A DNA stretch of 64,000 nt from Pseudomonadota bacterium (GCA_018821985.1 JAHJKP010000017.1:1-64000), one strand, 5' to 3'. Counted from the first letter of the stretch, positions 35,755 to 45,571 are shown. The notes: a model not told the origin generated them from the sequence alone. Numbers and translations are program-made.

Positions 35755-38700
35755 TCAAGCATTATAAGTGACCGAGGCGGTACGATCGAGTTTGCCCCAG
35801 CCGACCAAGACCCCTTTGCTCGCTTTGACTATGGCCTTGATGACCGCATAACTTAACACCGGTCTGTAGATAAACCGCATGGGCAGAACCAGCCAGACCT
35901 GGGATAAAGGCTCCCTTTCTATGAGGCAGGCAACCGCGGCCAGCAGCAGATCGGCACAAAGAAAGATTAAAAAATAAAAATAGAGAATACCGTTAGCCGG
36001 ACTCATAAACAGCGATAAAAGCAAAAAAGCATCAATAATTGGCCCAAGCGCCACCAGCAGGATATTGAAAAACCAGGAACTTGGCAGACTAAACCAACCC
36101 AGCGCCCTGTACTTGCTATCAAAAAGCATATCCCGATGTTTCCACAGACATTGCAAGGTTCCAAAGGCCCAACGGAATCGTTGTTTAGCAAAAGCCCTTA
36201 TGGTTTCAGGGGCCTCAGTCCAGGCAACGGCCCTGGAGGCATAGCAAATCTTAAAGCCACACCTGTGCAGACTCAAGGTCAGGTCAGTATCTTCTGCCAG
36301 GGTATCGGTACTGATCCCACCAGCCGCAAAGACCGCCCCTTTTTTTAAGGCGCTGACTGCCCCGGGCACGACCGTAATACAGTTCAGCAGGTGATAGGCC
36401 CTCCGATCAAGATTGAACCCGCAGGTATATTCAAGGGACTGGAATCTGGCAACAAAGGTCTTGGGATTGCCAACCCTGGCCCGGCCTGAAACTGCACCAA
36501 CGGCAGGATCAGCAAATGGGCGGACAAGCTCACCAATGGTATCCGGCGTGAATTGAGTGTCAGCATCCAGACTGATCACAATTTCGTGTTGGACAAGGTC
36601 AAACCCGGTCTTTAAGGCCATGGCCTTCCCACAATTAATCTGCCTAAAAAGATGGATGCGTCCATCGCTTTGAGCCATCTCAGCCACAATCTCCGCTGTT
36701 CTGTCCTTTGAACCGTCATCGACCACAATCACCTCAATCTCACCTGGGTAGGTGCTGTTCAATACCGCCAGCAGCGTTTGCCTGATAACCTTTTCTTCAT
36801 TATAGGCAGCGACCAGGACACTCACTGATGGATAGAGTCCTGGCAGCGGAGGCCAGGGCGGCAACCCGGCATCACCAAGCCTGCGGCTACGGATTGCCAA
36901 CCAGGCCACGCTTAAGGTCCTGACAACAACCATGGCGGTCGCCACGATCATAAACGCCCAGAAGAATTGCGCCATTTTGTGGATGGCTTTGAACCCGCTT
37001 TCGCTCACCAGCCTGGTCATAGACCGCTGATTCTGAGAGACAGAAGGCATGACCTGTTCCTGCGGGATCCCGAGCATTGAGGACAAGGAAAGAATAGTGT
37101 CTCCCCTGGCCCGTAAATAATCGATAATCCTCGGCAGCGCCTCAATCGTCTGACTCCGGTCACCGCCCGCATCATGGAGCAGAACGATATTTCCGCCCTG
37201 CTGGCGATCCCGTTTGACGTTCTCGACCATTGCCGTGACCCCTGGCTGTGACCAGTCTTCCGGATCAATGTCTTCGGTCACGGTGATATATCCCAGTTTC
37301 TGAGCAAGCTTGACAGGCACAAGCTCTTCCGGGTCATAGGGGTTGGTGTCAGCATTATATGGGGGTCTGAAAAGGATGGTTGATTGACCGATTATGGCCT
37401 CTATCAGACGCTGGGTCGCATTGAATTCCAAATAGGCCCGCTCCTCTGAGACCAGAGCAATATTGGGATGGGTATAGGTGTGGATTCCGACCGTGTGTCC
37501 CTCACGGACAATACGACGGACAATATCGGGATATTTCTCCATATTCGCACCAACCATGAAAAAAGTGGCATTCACCCCTTTAGCCTTGAGAATATCGAGA
37601 ATTTGCGGAGTCCATGTGGAATCGGGTCCGTCATCAAAGGTGATGGCAACGGCATCATTTGGCCCCATTCCCTGATGGAGAATGGTGAGGTAACTGGGGA
37701 ATTTTTCATAGTGTTCAATCACCGGCTCCTCACCATCAGCATTTTTATCGGTTTCAAGCCGCCGCGACCCGTCGGCGCGCTCATCCTCCATGCTAATAAA
37801 GTTTCCCCTGCCGATATGGGCTATTGCCGCTCCGGGCCTGATGGTCTCCAGCGAAACAAGATTAGCACCGACAAGGGGCTTGGCGATATCCAGTTTCAGG
37901 ACCTGCCAGATGCCGGGATCCTCCGTGCCAAGCCGCGATATGGCGATGCCAGCGACATGACGCGATCTTCCAACCTTGAGCTGATTTAAAAAGGTAACAG
38001 CATCCAGAAACCAGAGGGTATGAGCAGCACCCGAGTCCTCATAGTCAAAATGCGGATTATAAGTGGGGGCGTCAAAATCACAGGAGCTGAGGGAGGAGCG
38101 GCCTGCCCGGCTCATCACATCCTGAAAACGAACGGTCTCCGCCTCCTTTTCCCCCTCCGTCCAATCATAGCCATAGGAGCCGAGGGCCAAGACCCACTGC
38201 GATGGCTCGCCGTAGTCGGTCAGGGTATCAAGCCAGCCATTGAACCATTCCCTTGAGGCAATCGGTCCTGGCGGGTCAGATTCGGAATTTTCATCATGAA
38301 GCATGGCGACAAAACGGTCGACATGTTCGGCCAGGGTATCCAGGTCAAGGACATTCAGCCCACTTCCCATGGGCACACAGAGCCATAATTCCATGCTATC
38401 ACCCTGGAGGGCCGAAGCAATTCTGGTAAGAAACACCGTCATGGCAGCCCGATAGGCAGGATCAACCTGTTCCCAGTCGATAACGACCCCGCCCGCACCC
38501 ATGGCCTTCAGGCGTTCCTTGAGGTCGACGATAAACCGATCCCGTCTGACGGCAGGCCCGTTGATAAGCCCTTCAACCGCCTCCGGCAGCCAGACCCCTT
38601 CTCTACCGATGTTGCGGAGCAGGGGGAGAAGTACAATCCCCCGACCCTTTATCAGGTCAAGAACATTCTGCTCCTGGACGACCTTGAGTTCGCCGCGACC

Positions 38701-39219
38701 ATCCTCAACAGTGAACCAGTCCGGGCAGAGGTGGGTTAGGGCATCGACATGGGCCTTAAGCGAATCAAAGCTGGACGGATCCCAACTTTCATAAAACCCA
38801 AGTCTGACCTCACGAATAGAAGTGGTGTGCAGACTCAGCTCTTTTTTAAAGGGGGGCACAACGACCCTTTGGTCGGCGACGAAGGGGATTCTCGTCACGG
38901 CTTTACTATTGCCCTTGGCAAAATTCAGCCACAAGGGCCGCGGCGCCAGCAGCCTGGTCTGGTGTTCCTTGATTTGGAGGGTCTTAAGTCGAGACTTGAG
39001 TTGCTGCACCGTGGGCGGAAGGATAAAATGCGACGGCACAAACAGAGTCTGCACGAAGAGTATCACCCCAACGAATAAAAGAAGCCCCATGACAAATATG
39101 GAAAGACGGAGCCTGGGCCAGCGTTTCCCGCCGGCATCCAGAAAGACAAAGGAATCGGTATTAGGGGTGGGGGGCGGTGAAGGGCGCGTCGACTGGCAAG
39201 TATTACCTGTCATATTCAT
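35755..39219 (-). CDS. tri-domain polysaccharide enzyme: GH18-like, CE4 deacetylase and GT2 synthase
   Basis: One polypeptide of 1154 residues with three enzyme folds. A cytoplasmic start (1-37) leads to a membrane segment (about 38-60). The periplasmic GH18-like domain (about 135-460) has VVIDWEQ with Glu250. The polysaccharide deacetylase (NodB/CE4) domain (about 515-715) keeps TFDDGPD (527-533), HTYTH (580-584), RPPYN (618-622) and LLHDAGGD (680-687). A second membrane segment (about 750-775) leads to a cytoplasmic family-2 glycosyltransferase: DDG 834-836, DADT 885-888, EDTDL 976-980 and QRFRW 1013-1017, then C-terminal membrane segments. The order fits a processive synthase (poly-GlcNAc-like) that also deacetylates and possibly cuts its polymer outside. 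It is upstream of the GH26-like gene. A PilZ-domain gene lies 260 nt upstream on the same strand. Confidence 0.9.
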   Translation of the reverse strand: MNMTGNTCQSTRPSPPPTPNTDSFVFLDAGGKRWPRLRLSIFVMGLLLFVGVILFVQTLFVPSHFILPPTVQQLKSRLKTLQIKEHQTRLLAPRPLWLNFAKGNSKAVTRIPFVADQRVVVPPFKKELSLHTTSIREVRLGFYESWDPSSFDSLKAHVDALTHLCPDWFTVEDGRGELKVVQEQNVLDLIKGRGIVLLPLLRNIGREGVWLPEAVEGLINGPAVRRDRFIVDLKERLKAMGAGGVVIDWEQVDPAYRAAMTVFLTRIASALQGDSMELWLCVPMGSGLNVLDLDTLAEHVDRFVAMLHDENSESDPPGPIASREWFNGWLDTLTDYGEPSQWVLALGSYGYDWTEGEKEAETVRFQDVMSRAGRSSLSSCDFDAPTYNPHFDYEDSGAAHTLWFLDAVTFLNQLKVGRSRHVAGIAISRLGTEDPGIWQVLKLDIAKPLVGANLVSLETIRPGAAIAHIGRGNFISMEDERADGSRRLETDKNADGEEPVIEHYEKFPSYLTILHQGMGPNDAVAITFDDGPDSTWTPQILDILKAKGVNATFFMVGANMEKYPDIVRRIVREGHTVGIHTYTHPNIALVSEERAYLEFNATQRLIEAIIGQSTILFRPPYNADTNPYDPEELVPVKLAQKLGYITVTEDIDPEDWSQPGVTAMVENVKRDRQQGGNIVLLHDAGGDRSQTIEALPRIIDYLRARGDTILSLSSMLGIPQEQVMPSVSQNQRSMTRLVSESGFKAIHKMAQFFWAFMIVATAMVVVRTLSVAWLAIRSRRLGDAGLPPWPPLPGLYPSVSVLVAAYNEEKVIRQTLLAVLNSTYPGEIEVIVVDDGSKDRTAEIVAEMAQSDGRIHLFRQINCGKAMALKTGFDLVQHEIVISLDADTQFTPDTIGELVRPFADPAVGAVSGRARVGNPKTFVARFQSLEYTCGFNLDRRAYHLLNCITVVPGAVSALKKGAVFAAGGISTDTLAEDTDLTLSLHRCGFKICYASRAVAWTEAPETIRAFAKQRFRWAFGTLQCLWKHRDMLFDSKYRALGWFSLPSSWFFNILLVALGPIIDAFLLLSLFMSPANGILYFYFLIFLCADLLLAAVACLIEREPLSQVWLVLPMRFIYRPVLSYAVIKAIVKASKGVLVGWGKLDRTASVTYNA

Positions 39220-39479
39220 TCATCTCACTCGCAAAACGTCCGGACCAGAGCCTACTCAAGAATCCTTCGTGCCCACTTCATTTTTCAGCACGGAGATGTT
39301 CACATATGAATGAAAATATTCTATTAATAACATCATACGCTTATCGCCGGCAATAAGCTATCTTCCCGTAAGGTATGGATACACTGCAGAAGGACAGCTA
39401 AAACACCCAGGACTGGATGGAGATATTTTCTAATCTTTCCCATAGAGGAAAATTTATTAAACTTCAAATCCCGGAATAA

Positions 39480-39830
39480 TCACCTTCGGCCTTCTTCCAT
39501 TGCCTGCCGGCAATAATGGGTATAGACATTAAAGAGGACAAACCATTCCATTCTGGAGATAAAGTGAATGGCAAGCCCATGTTCATCTTCTCGGACAACC
39601 TCACCCCGGATATCATCAAGAAGCAGACGGCTATGATGACCTGTGACGATTATTTCTATCGTACAGGATGCTCCCACCGGAATACTCTGATCAATCTGTA
39701 CAAACATGCCGCTGATACTGATATTCACAAGTTCAGCCGACATAGCGTAATCAGCACCCTCTAACTTTAACGTCACATCGGTGAAAAAGGGGGTGCGGGT
39801 ACACATTCTTCTTTCATTTTTTTTCTCCAT
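39480..39830 (-). CDS. PilZ-domain protein (putative c-di-GMP receptor)
   Basis: A 116-residue PilZ protein. The c-di-GMP motif RxxxR appears as RRMCTR near the N-terminus and the (D/N)xSxxG motif as NISISGMF. The barrel continues with SCTIEIIVTG, RGEVVREDEHGLAIHF. The ATG at 39830 (GAGGTG upstream) is preferred over a longer in-frame start at 39890, which would add hydrophobic, Cys-rich residues of no family meaning. Its place upstream of the tri-domain glycosyltransferase gene suggests it links c-di-GMP to polysaccharide synthesis, as PilZ modules do in cellulose synthase. This is inference from neighbourhood. Confidence 0.85.
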   Translation of the reverse strand: MEKKNERRMCTRTPFFTDVTLKLEGADYAMSAELVNISISGMFVQIDQSIPVGASCTIEIIVTGHHSRLLLDDIRGEVVREDEHGLAIHFISRMEWFVLFNVYTHYCRQAMEEGRR

Positions 39831-39980
39831 ATCTATTTCACACCTCATTAGCAACAACAATTCAAGGGGACAGCACAAGAAGCCATTCAAATGCCCTCAA
39901 GAGGCATCTGTCCCTCATTTTTTCATAATTATAGATAGTATAGCATTCTAATCAATCCTTTTGTCAATCCTTCTTTTCTG

Positions 39981-40010
39981 TTGACTTTAACCAGAAGCTG
40001 ACCATACAAT
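39981..40010 (+). promoter_or_regulatory. promoter for the universal stress protein gene
   Basis: TTGACT (39981-39986), 18-nt spacer, TACAAT (40005-40010), about 38 nt before the ATG at 40048. Confidence 0.5.
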
Positions 40011-40047
40011 ACATATACACAAAAAATTCATTCCCCATCTGCCGCTC

Positions 40048-40977
40048 ATGAAAAAACAACTACTGATTGCCGTTGACGGTTCTATCTACTCCAGCCAGTC
40101 GCTGGAATACATCGCCCTCCTTTTTGCCAACAATCCTGACATCCACTTTCATCTCATGACCTGCATCAGTAGCTGCCAGGGTGTGATCCCGGTTGCAGCC
40201 GACAGCAACAACTCCCTGCTGCCGCTCTATTCAGGAGCGGAGAAAAAAAAACAAACAGCACAATACTACCTACAGTCTGCAATAGACAAATTGATCCGCC
40301 TGCAAATCACTCCCGAGCGGATAGACTCAACGGTAGAGATGTCAGGATATAATATTGCCGCAGCCATCCAGCGTCAGGCCGAATATCTTTTAGTGGATTG
40401 TATCCTGGTGGGCCGAAGGGGATTAAACACTCTCAGCGAAATGCTGCTGGGATCAGTTTCAACTACCCTGCTCAAAAAATGCCACCAAATTCCGCTGTGG
40501 ATCATTGACGGCGAAGTCACAAATAAAAATTTTCTAGCGCCGGTAGATGGTTCTCTTCCTTCTCTGCTGGCCATTGATCATTTGGCCCATATCATGGAAG
40601 GACAGAAAGATATCACTATTTACCTCTTTCACTGCCTTCACTTTCTGGGAAAGAAGATTGAACCAAATCCTGAATCTTTTTATCATATCTGGGACAAAGA
40701 ATGGTGTGACACCCATCTGACTGGTGAGAACCACCTCTTTCATGGTCCAACGCAACTTCTCATCGAGGCTGGTATCCCCGAGAGCAATATCGTCATTTTG
40801 CCGGAGGTCTCAGACCTGGAAACAGCACATGGTATAATACGTCAGGCCGAGAAACACCAATGCGGAACCATTGTCATTGGACGCCGAGGAGACGAAATCA
40901 CCAAAGGGATTCTGGGCGGTGTCTCTGATCGTACTATCAAACACGCCCAGGATATCGCCCTTTGGGTAGTCGGATAA
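40048..40977 (+). CDS. tandem universal stress protein (UspA domains)
   Basis: A 309-residue cytoplasmic protein with two Usp domains in tandem. The first starts LLIAVDGSIYSSQSLEYIALL and carries the ATP-type loop VGRRGLNTLSEMLLGSVSTTLL (G-x2-G-x8-G-S). The second has VIGRRGDEITKGILGGVSDRTIKHA near its end. Both retain the Asp of AVDGS or APVDGS. UspA-type proteins with this loop bind ATP and respond to starvation or redox stress. The gene converges with the M16 protease gene (33 nt apart), with no clear terminator between them. Confidence 0.93.
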   Translation: MKKQLLIAVDGSIYSSQSLEYIALLFANNPDIHFHLMTCISSCQGVIPVAADSNNSLLPLYSGAEKKKQTAQYYLQSAIDKLIRLQITPERIDSTVEMSGYNIAAAIQRQAEYLLVDCILVGRRGLNTLSEMLLGSVSTTLLKKCHQIPLWIIDGEVTNKNFLAPVDGSLPSLLAIDHLAHIMEGQKDITIYLFHCLHFLGKKIEPNPESFYHIWDKEWCDTHLTGENHLFHGPTQLLIEAGIPESNIVILPEVSDLETAHGIIRQAEKHQCGTIVIGRRGDEITKGILGGVSDRTIKHAQDIALWVVG

Positions 40978-41010
40978 GAGCTGAATCCTCTATCATCTTT
41001 TTTATATTCC

Positions 41011-43857
41011 CTACTTTACAGGAACGACCATAACCCTGGCAGCCTTGGCGGGATCAAGATAATCACTGGCCAGAGCGGACAGTTGCTCCTTGGTCACTGA
41101 TTCAAATGCAGATAAAATCGTTGTCGGCCACTTGAGCTGTTGCGGATATCTCGATGACAGGGCAAGGACCGAATTCAACCAGTACCCGTTGGCTCGAATC
41201 ATGTCCTTAAGCGAAGTAAGCATGGGCGCTCTGGCCCGTTCCAATTCCTCGGCGCTCACCCCGGATTTCCATAAGTCGCTGGCCACCTGCACGACTTCTC
41301 GACTGACATCCTCAATCTGAACTGGAGCCACAATTAACTGAGCCCGCAAGACACCATAGCCGGGATAAACTCTGCTGGGTTGGTTGAAAACTTGCGGAGA
41401 ATAGGTCGCTCCCAGTTTTTCACGAATAACCTTACGCAATCGATCGGAAAAAACCTCCGTCAGCAGATACAGTCTTCGAGTTCGCTCTATATCCCAGAAA
41501 TCAGCAGTGGGCCAGGCCACCACCAACATGGCCTTGTCAATAGATGATGGAGCGGTAAGCCTTAAAATTTCTCCTGCCGGGAAATGAATTTGTGGTGCTG
41601 ACGTTTCACTCTGCTCCCTTTTGGCCAGCGGCGCAAGATACTCTCTGGCCAGATCACGCACTCGCTGCAGATCAAAGTCACCGACCAGTGAGACCTCAAG
41701 CCCCCCTGACAACATGGCAGGCTCCACCCAGGCACGAATCTGAACCGGTGTCAGAGTGGAAAATTCCTGCCAGGAAGGCAGCCCAAAGGCTTTATTTCCT
41801 CCCGCCAGAAACGACTCTCCCGATAGTTCCATGGACCCGCTCACATCACTGGCCATCTGTTCATACATCTGCCGAAATCCCTGCATGGCCATGGTATAGG
41901 CGTCCTCTCGCACGACAGGATCGGCAAACTGCGCCTGCAGGAGCTGAAAGAGCTGCTCAATATCCTTATTGACTGCCGTCCCCTTCCAGGAAAAACTGGC
42001 CTCGTTGACCTTGAAATCAAGTTTGACCGTGCTGCCCGCAAAGATCCGTTCGAGATCCGATTTGGTGAATTTCGCGGTCCCGGAATCATTAACCACCCGT
42101 TCCGCCAACACGGCAAGACCAGGACGAGGTTCTCCCTGCCTGCCATTGCCGAAATGAGCCGCAACCTGCACTTCATTCTCCTGAAACTTCGTCTGTTTCA
42201 GATTAACAATTACACCGTTGGCAAAAACAATTCGCTCAGCCTGAACCTCAGGCAGAAGCTGCTCCCGAGCAGGCCTTGTATCAGCAACAAGATGAAGATA
42301 GGGAAAGACCAGATCGCTTGCAACCTGCGGAGGGTTCACCTTTTGGGCAGAAACTGACTGATAAATATCTTTGATCTGCGACCGGGGATCTTTCTCTGCA
42401 AGATCGGCATTACCGACAACCTGAATCAACCTCGCCTGGTGACTCCATATTCTTTGAAAGGCGACATGAAGTTCTTCCGCCTTCATCCCCGCAATCACCG
42501 GAGACAACGCGTCCCTTTCCTGTTGTGGGGACATTAAAACCTTATTCCTGTTCAGCCTGCTTATCAGATCCGCCGCCAGTTTCTGACTGTCGCGGGTTGC
42601 AGCTGTCAGCACTGCGGAATCCAGTTCCGAGAGCATCTCTTTTTTCACCCGCCGGAGTTCCTGCTCCGTGAAACCATACTTCAGGGTCTGGCGCAAGACC
42701 TGTTCAACCGCCCCGAGAGTCGATTGCCACTTTCCCGGATCTGTTTTGGCACTGATCATGCCATAGCCGATCCGCCCGAGAAACATACCGGCATACGCCT
42801 CTCCCTCCGTAAAGGGGGTATCCTTTTTTTCCAGAAGCCGATCCAGCCGATGCTGAACAATACGGCCCGCAGCAGCTTCATAAGTCTCGCGCGTTTGCAA
42901 GGCAAGAGAATCATTTTCCTCCAGCTCATTCCACACGGTTTCAATGGTAACCTCAGTAAAGCCCATTTCCGGTTCATGATGATAAAAAAATTCCGTCCCC
43001 GTATGGTGCACTTGCCCCAAATCCGGACAAACTGGCGTTACTCCTTCACCACGAAGGCTCTTGAAACGATTACGAATCACCGGCTCCGCCAGCACCGGAT
43101 CAAAATCACCTACCATCACCAGGATCATCTTCTCCGGTCGGTACCAGGAATTATAAAAAGTCTTCATCGTCCCACGATCGGCCTTGTTCAAGGTTTCAAG
43201 GACACCGATAGGCATACGCTCAGGAATCATGCTCCCATGCATAGTAAAGGCCATACCTGCTTCATGGCTTCGATACTCGACCGAATCACGGGCCCGTTTT
43301 TCCGAAAGGATAACTCCGCGCTCACGATTGATCTCTGTTTCTGACAACAAGGCGCCACGGGCATAATCAGCCATGACCAGAAGTCCTTTTCCTATCTGTT
43401 CACGACTGGCCCCCGGCAAGAGGATATGGTACACTGTCTCATCAAAACTAGTATGGGCGTTGGTGTCTCCACCGAAACTCATCCCTATGGACTGAAAATA
43501 ATCAACCAGGGATCCCGCTGGGAAATGAGTTGACCCATTAAAAACCATATGTTCAAGGAAATGAGCAATTCCCCGCTGCTCATCAGTCTCATACAGCGAT
43601 CCAGCCTGAATATCAAGATAGACACCCACCCTCCCCTTCGGCTCTTGATTTTTAAACAGAACATAGCGAAAGCCATTGTCCAGCCGTCCAAAGATCAAGG
43701 TCGGATCCGGGGCAAGATCACTCTTTTCATGGGGCCAGGTCGTACTCAAACAACGCTGATCCTGGGAGCCATTTCCTTGAAGCTCTTTAGAAAATCCTGG
43801 TTCTAAAGAAAAGAGCAGAACAAGAGATAAAAAAAACAGCGTATTAATCCACTTCAT
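41011..43857 (-). CDS. M16-family zinc protease, exported
   Basis: A 948-residue insulinase/pitrilysin-like (M16) metalloprotease. A signal peptide covers residues 1-23. The inverted zinc motif HFLEH (His99, Glu102, His103) is present, with the distal Glu in TEINRERGVILSEKRARDS. Two M16 pairs follow: the N-terminal active half (50-475) and a C-terminal inactive half (520-948) with the R/Y region PGYGVLRAQL. It would degrade peptides in the periplasm or outer membrane. The gene is isolated on the minus strand, with a 190-nt spacer to the next gene (divergent SDR). Confidence 0.92.
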   Translation of the reverse strand: MKWINTLFFLSLVLLFSLEPGFSKELQGNGSQDQRCLSTTWPHEKSDLAPDPTLIFGRLDNGFRYVLFKNQEPKGRVGVYLDIQAGSLYETDEQRGIAHFLEHMVFNGSTHFPAGSLVDYFQSIGMSFGGDTNAHTSFDETVYHILLPGASREQIGKGLLVMADYARGALLSETEINRERGVILSEKRARDSVEYRSHEAGMAFTMHGSMIPERMPIGVLETLNKADRGTMKTFYNSWYRPEKMILVMVGDFDPVLAEPVIRNRFKSLRGEGVTPVCPDLGQVHHTGTEFFYHHEPEMGFTEVTIETVWNELEENDSLALQTRETYEAAAGRIVQHRLDRLLEKKDTPFTEGEAYAGMFLGRIGYGMISAKTDPGKWQSTLGAVEQVLRQTLKYGFTEQELRRVKKEMLSELDSAVLTAATRDSQKLAADLISRLNRNKVLMSPQQERDALSPVIAGMKAEELHVAFQRIWSHQARLIQVVGNADLAEKDPRSQIKDIYQSVSAQKVNPPQVASDLVFPYLHLVADTRPAREQLLPEVQAERIVFANGVIVNLKQTKFQENEVQVAAHFGNGRQGEPRPGLAVLAERVVNDSGTAKFTKSDLERIFAGSTVKLDFKVNEASFSWKGTAVNKDIEQLFQLLQAQFADPVVREDAYTMAMQGFRQMYEQMASDVSGSMELSGESFLAGGNKAFGLPSWQEFSTLTPVQIRAWVEPAMLSGGLEVSLVGDFDLQRVRDLAREYLAPLAKREQSETSAPQIHFPAGEILRLTAPSSIDKAMLVVAWPTADFWDIERTRRLYLLTEVFSDRLRKVIREKLGATYSPQVFNQPSRVYPGYGVLRAQLIVAPVQIEDVSREVVQVASDLWKSGVSAEELERARAPMLTSLKDMIRANGYWLNSVLALSSRYPQQLKWPTTILSAFESVTKEQLSALASDYLDPAKAARVMVVPVK

Positions 43858-44051
43858 TATTACACCTTGCAGAACAGATTCATGGACGTTAGATATTATT
43901 ATCAGCTTAAAAATGAGATTTAACTCTATATCCTGCTCACGGAATTACAAGAGAAGAAATCCTTCTCAAGCCCTGTCATCACGACAGATACGGCATGTAC
44001 CCATTACGGCGACCATAGAGCAAAGGTCAGACAACCAAAGGAGACTACGCC

Positions 44052-44891
44052 ATGCAGTTACAAGGTAAAATTGCCCTGATCCCCGGTGCATCGAGAGCAA
44101 TCGGCAGGGAAATTGCCAGAAAACTGGCAAAGGAAGGAGTCAACCTGATCCTCCCTACCTTTGACTGGCCAGAATCTGTCCAGGACATGGAACAGGAGTT
44201 CAAGGGCCTGGATATTGAAGTGTTGATCCTGCCATGTGATTTGCGAGAACCTAATCAGGTGCAGAAGATGGTGGCTGCAATCAAGAAACGTTTTGGCGCC
44301 CTCCATATTCTGGTCAACAATATCGAACGGGGAGGAATGCCCATCGTCCATGGTTCATACGACCTTGCCCACAACCATGAGCAATGGGATCTAGAAATCG
44401 ACACCACACTCAAGGCCAAATGGCTGTTATTCCATCATTGCCTGCCCATGATGAAACAGTCCGGTAGCGGAGCCATTGTCAACATCTCATCCATCTCCGC
44501 CCTGACCGGAAGAAGTGGACCCGCCGCTCTCCTCTTTAACGATGCCTACAGTGCCGCCAACCGGGCCATTTCATCTTTTACTGAAACCTGGGCCAGAGAG
44601 GCCGCACCGGAAATACGGGTAAACGAATTGATGCTTGGCTTGATCGAGCATCGACATGGGGAGAGAACCAGAGGATGGTCGGCCATGAAGGATGAGGAGA
44701 AACAGGAATTACTGACGCATACCTTGTTACAACGCACGGGAACTGCAGAAGAAGTAGCAACCGCCACCCTCTTTCTGGTGCGCGATGCCGACTTCATGAC
44801 CGGCACTGTTCTGCGCATGGACGGGGGATTTTGCCTCGGAGGGGAACAGGTTCCAGATATAGCAGAGGGGATTTTAACCCAAGAAGGGTAG
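44052..44891 (+). CDS. SDR-family oxidoreductase with YxxxN in place of YxxxK
   Basis: A 279-residue Rossmann-fold short-chain dehydrogenase. The cofactor region reads IPGASRAIGREIA, an ILVNNIERGG motif follows, and ISSISAL contains the Ser of the catalytic triad. The active-site Tyr166 stands in DAYSAANRAISSF, so the position of the catalytic Lys is occupied by Asn170. The C-terminal FMTGTVLRMDGGFCLGG is that of classical SDRs. No substrate can be assigned. The gene is followed by a 15-bp perfect terminator and is monocistronic. What the Asn means is discussed under findings. Confidence 0.88.
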   Translation: MQLQGKIALIPGASRAIGREIARKLAKEGVNLILPTFDWPESVQDMEQEFKGLDIEVLILPCDLREPNQVQKMVAAIKKRFGALHILVNNIERGGMPIVHGSYDLAHNHEQWDLEIDTTLKAKWLLFHHCLPMMKQSGSGAIVNISSISALTGRSGPAALLFNDAYSAANRAISSFTETWAREAAPEIRVNELMLGLIEHRHGERTRGWSAMKDEEKQELLTHTLLQRTGTAEEVATATLFLVRDADFMTGTVLRMDGGFCLGGEQVPDIAEGILTQEG

Positions 44892-44893
44892 TA

Positions 44894-44937
44894 ACAACAA
44901 AGGCCTGCTCGTTTCCACGGCAGGCCTTTGTTGTCTC
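44894..44937 (+). terminator. intrinsic terminator after the SDR gene
   Basis: Perfect 15-bp stem (arms 44894-44908 and 44920-44934, with a GGCCTGC/GCAGGCC core) around an 11-nt loop, followed by a short T-rich stretch. It works between the SDR gene and the convergent small lipoprotein gene, and could act for both. Confidence 0.85.
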
Positions 44938-44979
44938 TGATATGAATAAAGAGTTCAAACCAGCAGGATCAAAAAGAGA

Positions 44980-45348
44980 TCAACTCCCGCCACAGGAACC
45001 TTGGGGCAGAAGCTCAATGGAAACAGCCCTGTTCTCTCCCGCCTCAACGCTATAAATCACCCGTACTGGTTGAAACCTGACGATCTCTTTAAGTGAACCG
45101 CCCTTCACCGGTGTTTGCTCAGTAAATTTTACAGTGACGCGATTACCCTTTGGTGGAGCAACAAGCATGATACCCTCTTCAAGGGAAAACTTCTGCACCT
45201 TCCCTTTTACGGTGAGGCTGTTTACTTGGATATTTTCTGAACCAGCTGCTCCATTCTGGGTAGAAACACACCCGGAAGCCAAAAGAAAAAGGGAAAGAAA
45301 GGCCAACAATAACACATTACCGCACCGATTATTCAAGACAAAAGACAT
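44980..45348 (-). CDS. small lipoprotein, function unknown
   Basis: A 122-residue lipoprotein. The signal peptide ends FLLASGC with Cys27 at the lipobox. The rest looks beta-rich: NSLTVKGKVQKFSLEEGIMLVAPPKGNRVTVKFTEQTPVKG, a small OB- or barrel-like fold, then a Cys/Gly-rich end (GSCGGS). No family recognised. It is flanked by spacers on both sides and is convergent with the SDR gene. Confidence 0.75.
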   Translation of the reverse strand: MSFVLNNRCGNVLLLAFLSLFLLASGCVSTQNGAAGSENIQVNSLTVKGKVQKFSLEEGIMLVAPPKGNRVTVKFTEQTPVKGGSLKEIVRFQPVRVIYSVEAGENRAVSIELLPQGSCGGS

Positions 45349-45498
45349 GGCACCCCCCTGAAAAATATTTATATTTGTGTCCTGAAACTCTCATTCCAGC
45401 ACGCGTAACAGCCCTGATTAGGTAAAAAGAAAAGCCAAGCCCCTGTCCAAAAAAAATTGGCGCTGAAACTGGCTATAAGGACAACAAAAGACTGCAAC

Positions 45499-45532
45499 AT
45501 TACAGCACCGCAACTACATAAGGAGCTGTAAT
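45499..45532. repeat. 8-bp inverted repeat downstream of the 84-residue protein gene
   Basis: ATTACAGC (45499-45506) and GCTGTAAT (45525-45532) flank an 18-nt loop in the spacer between the small lipoprotein gene and the 84-residue protein gene. No T-run follows on either strand. It could be a protein-binding palindrome or a processing stem. The rest of this spacer (45349-45571) shows nothing else. Confidence 0.4.
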
Positions 45533-45571
45533 TAAGAAGATAACAACGTATTGGTTATTTCTTATCGGCCC

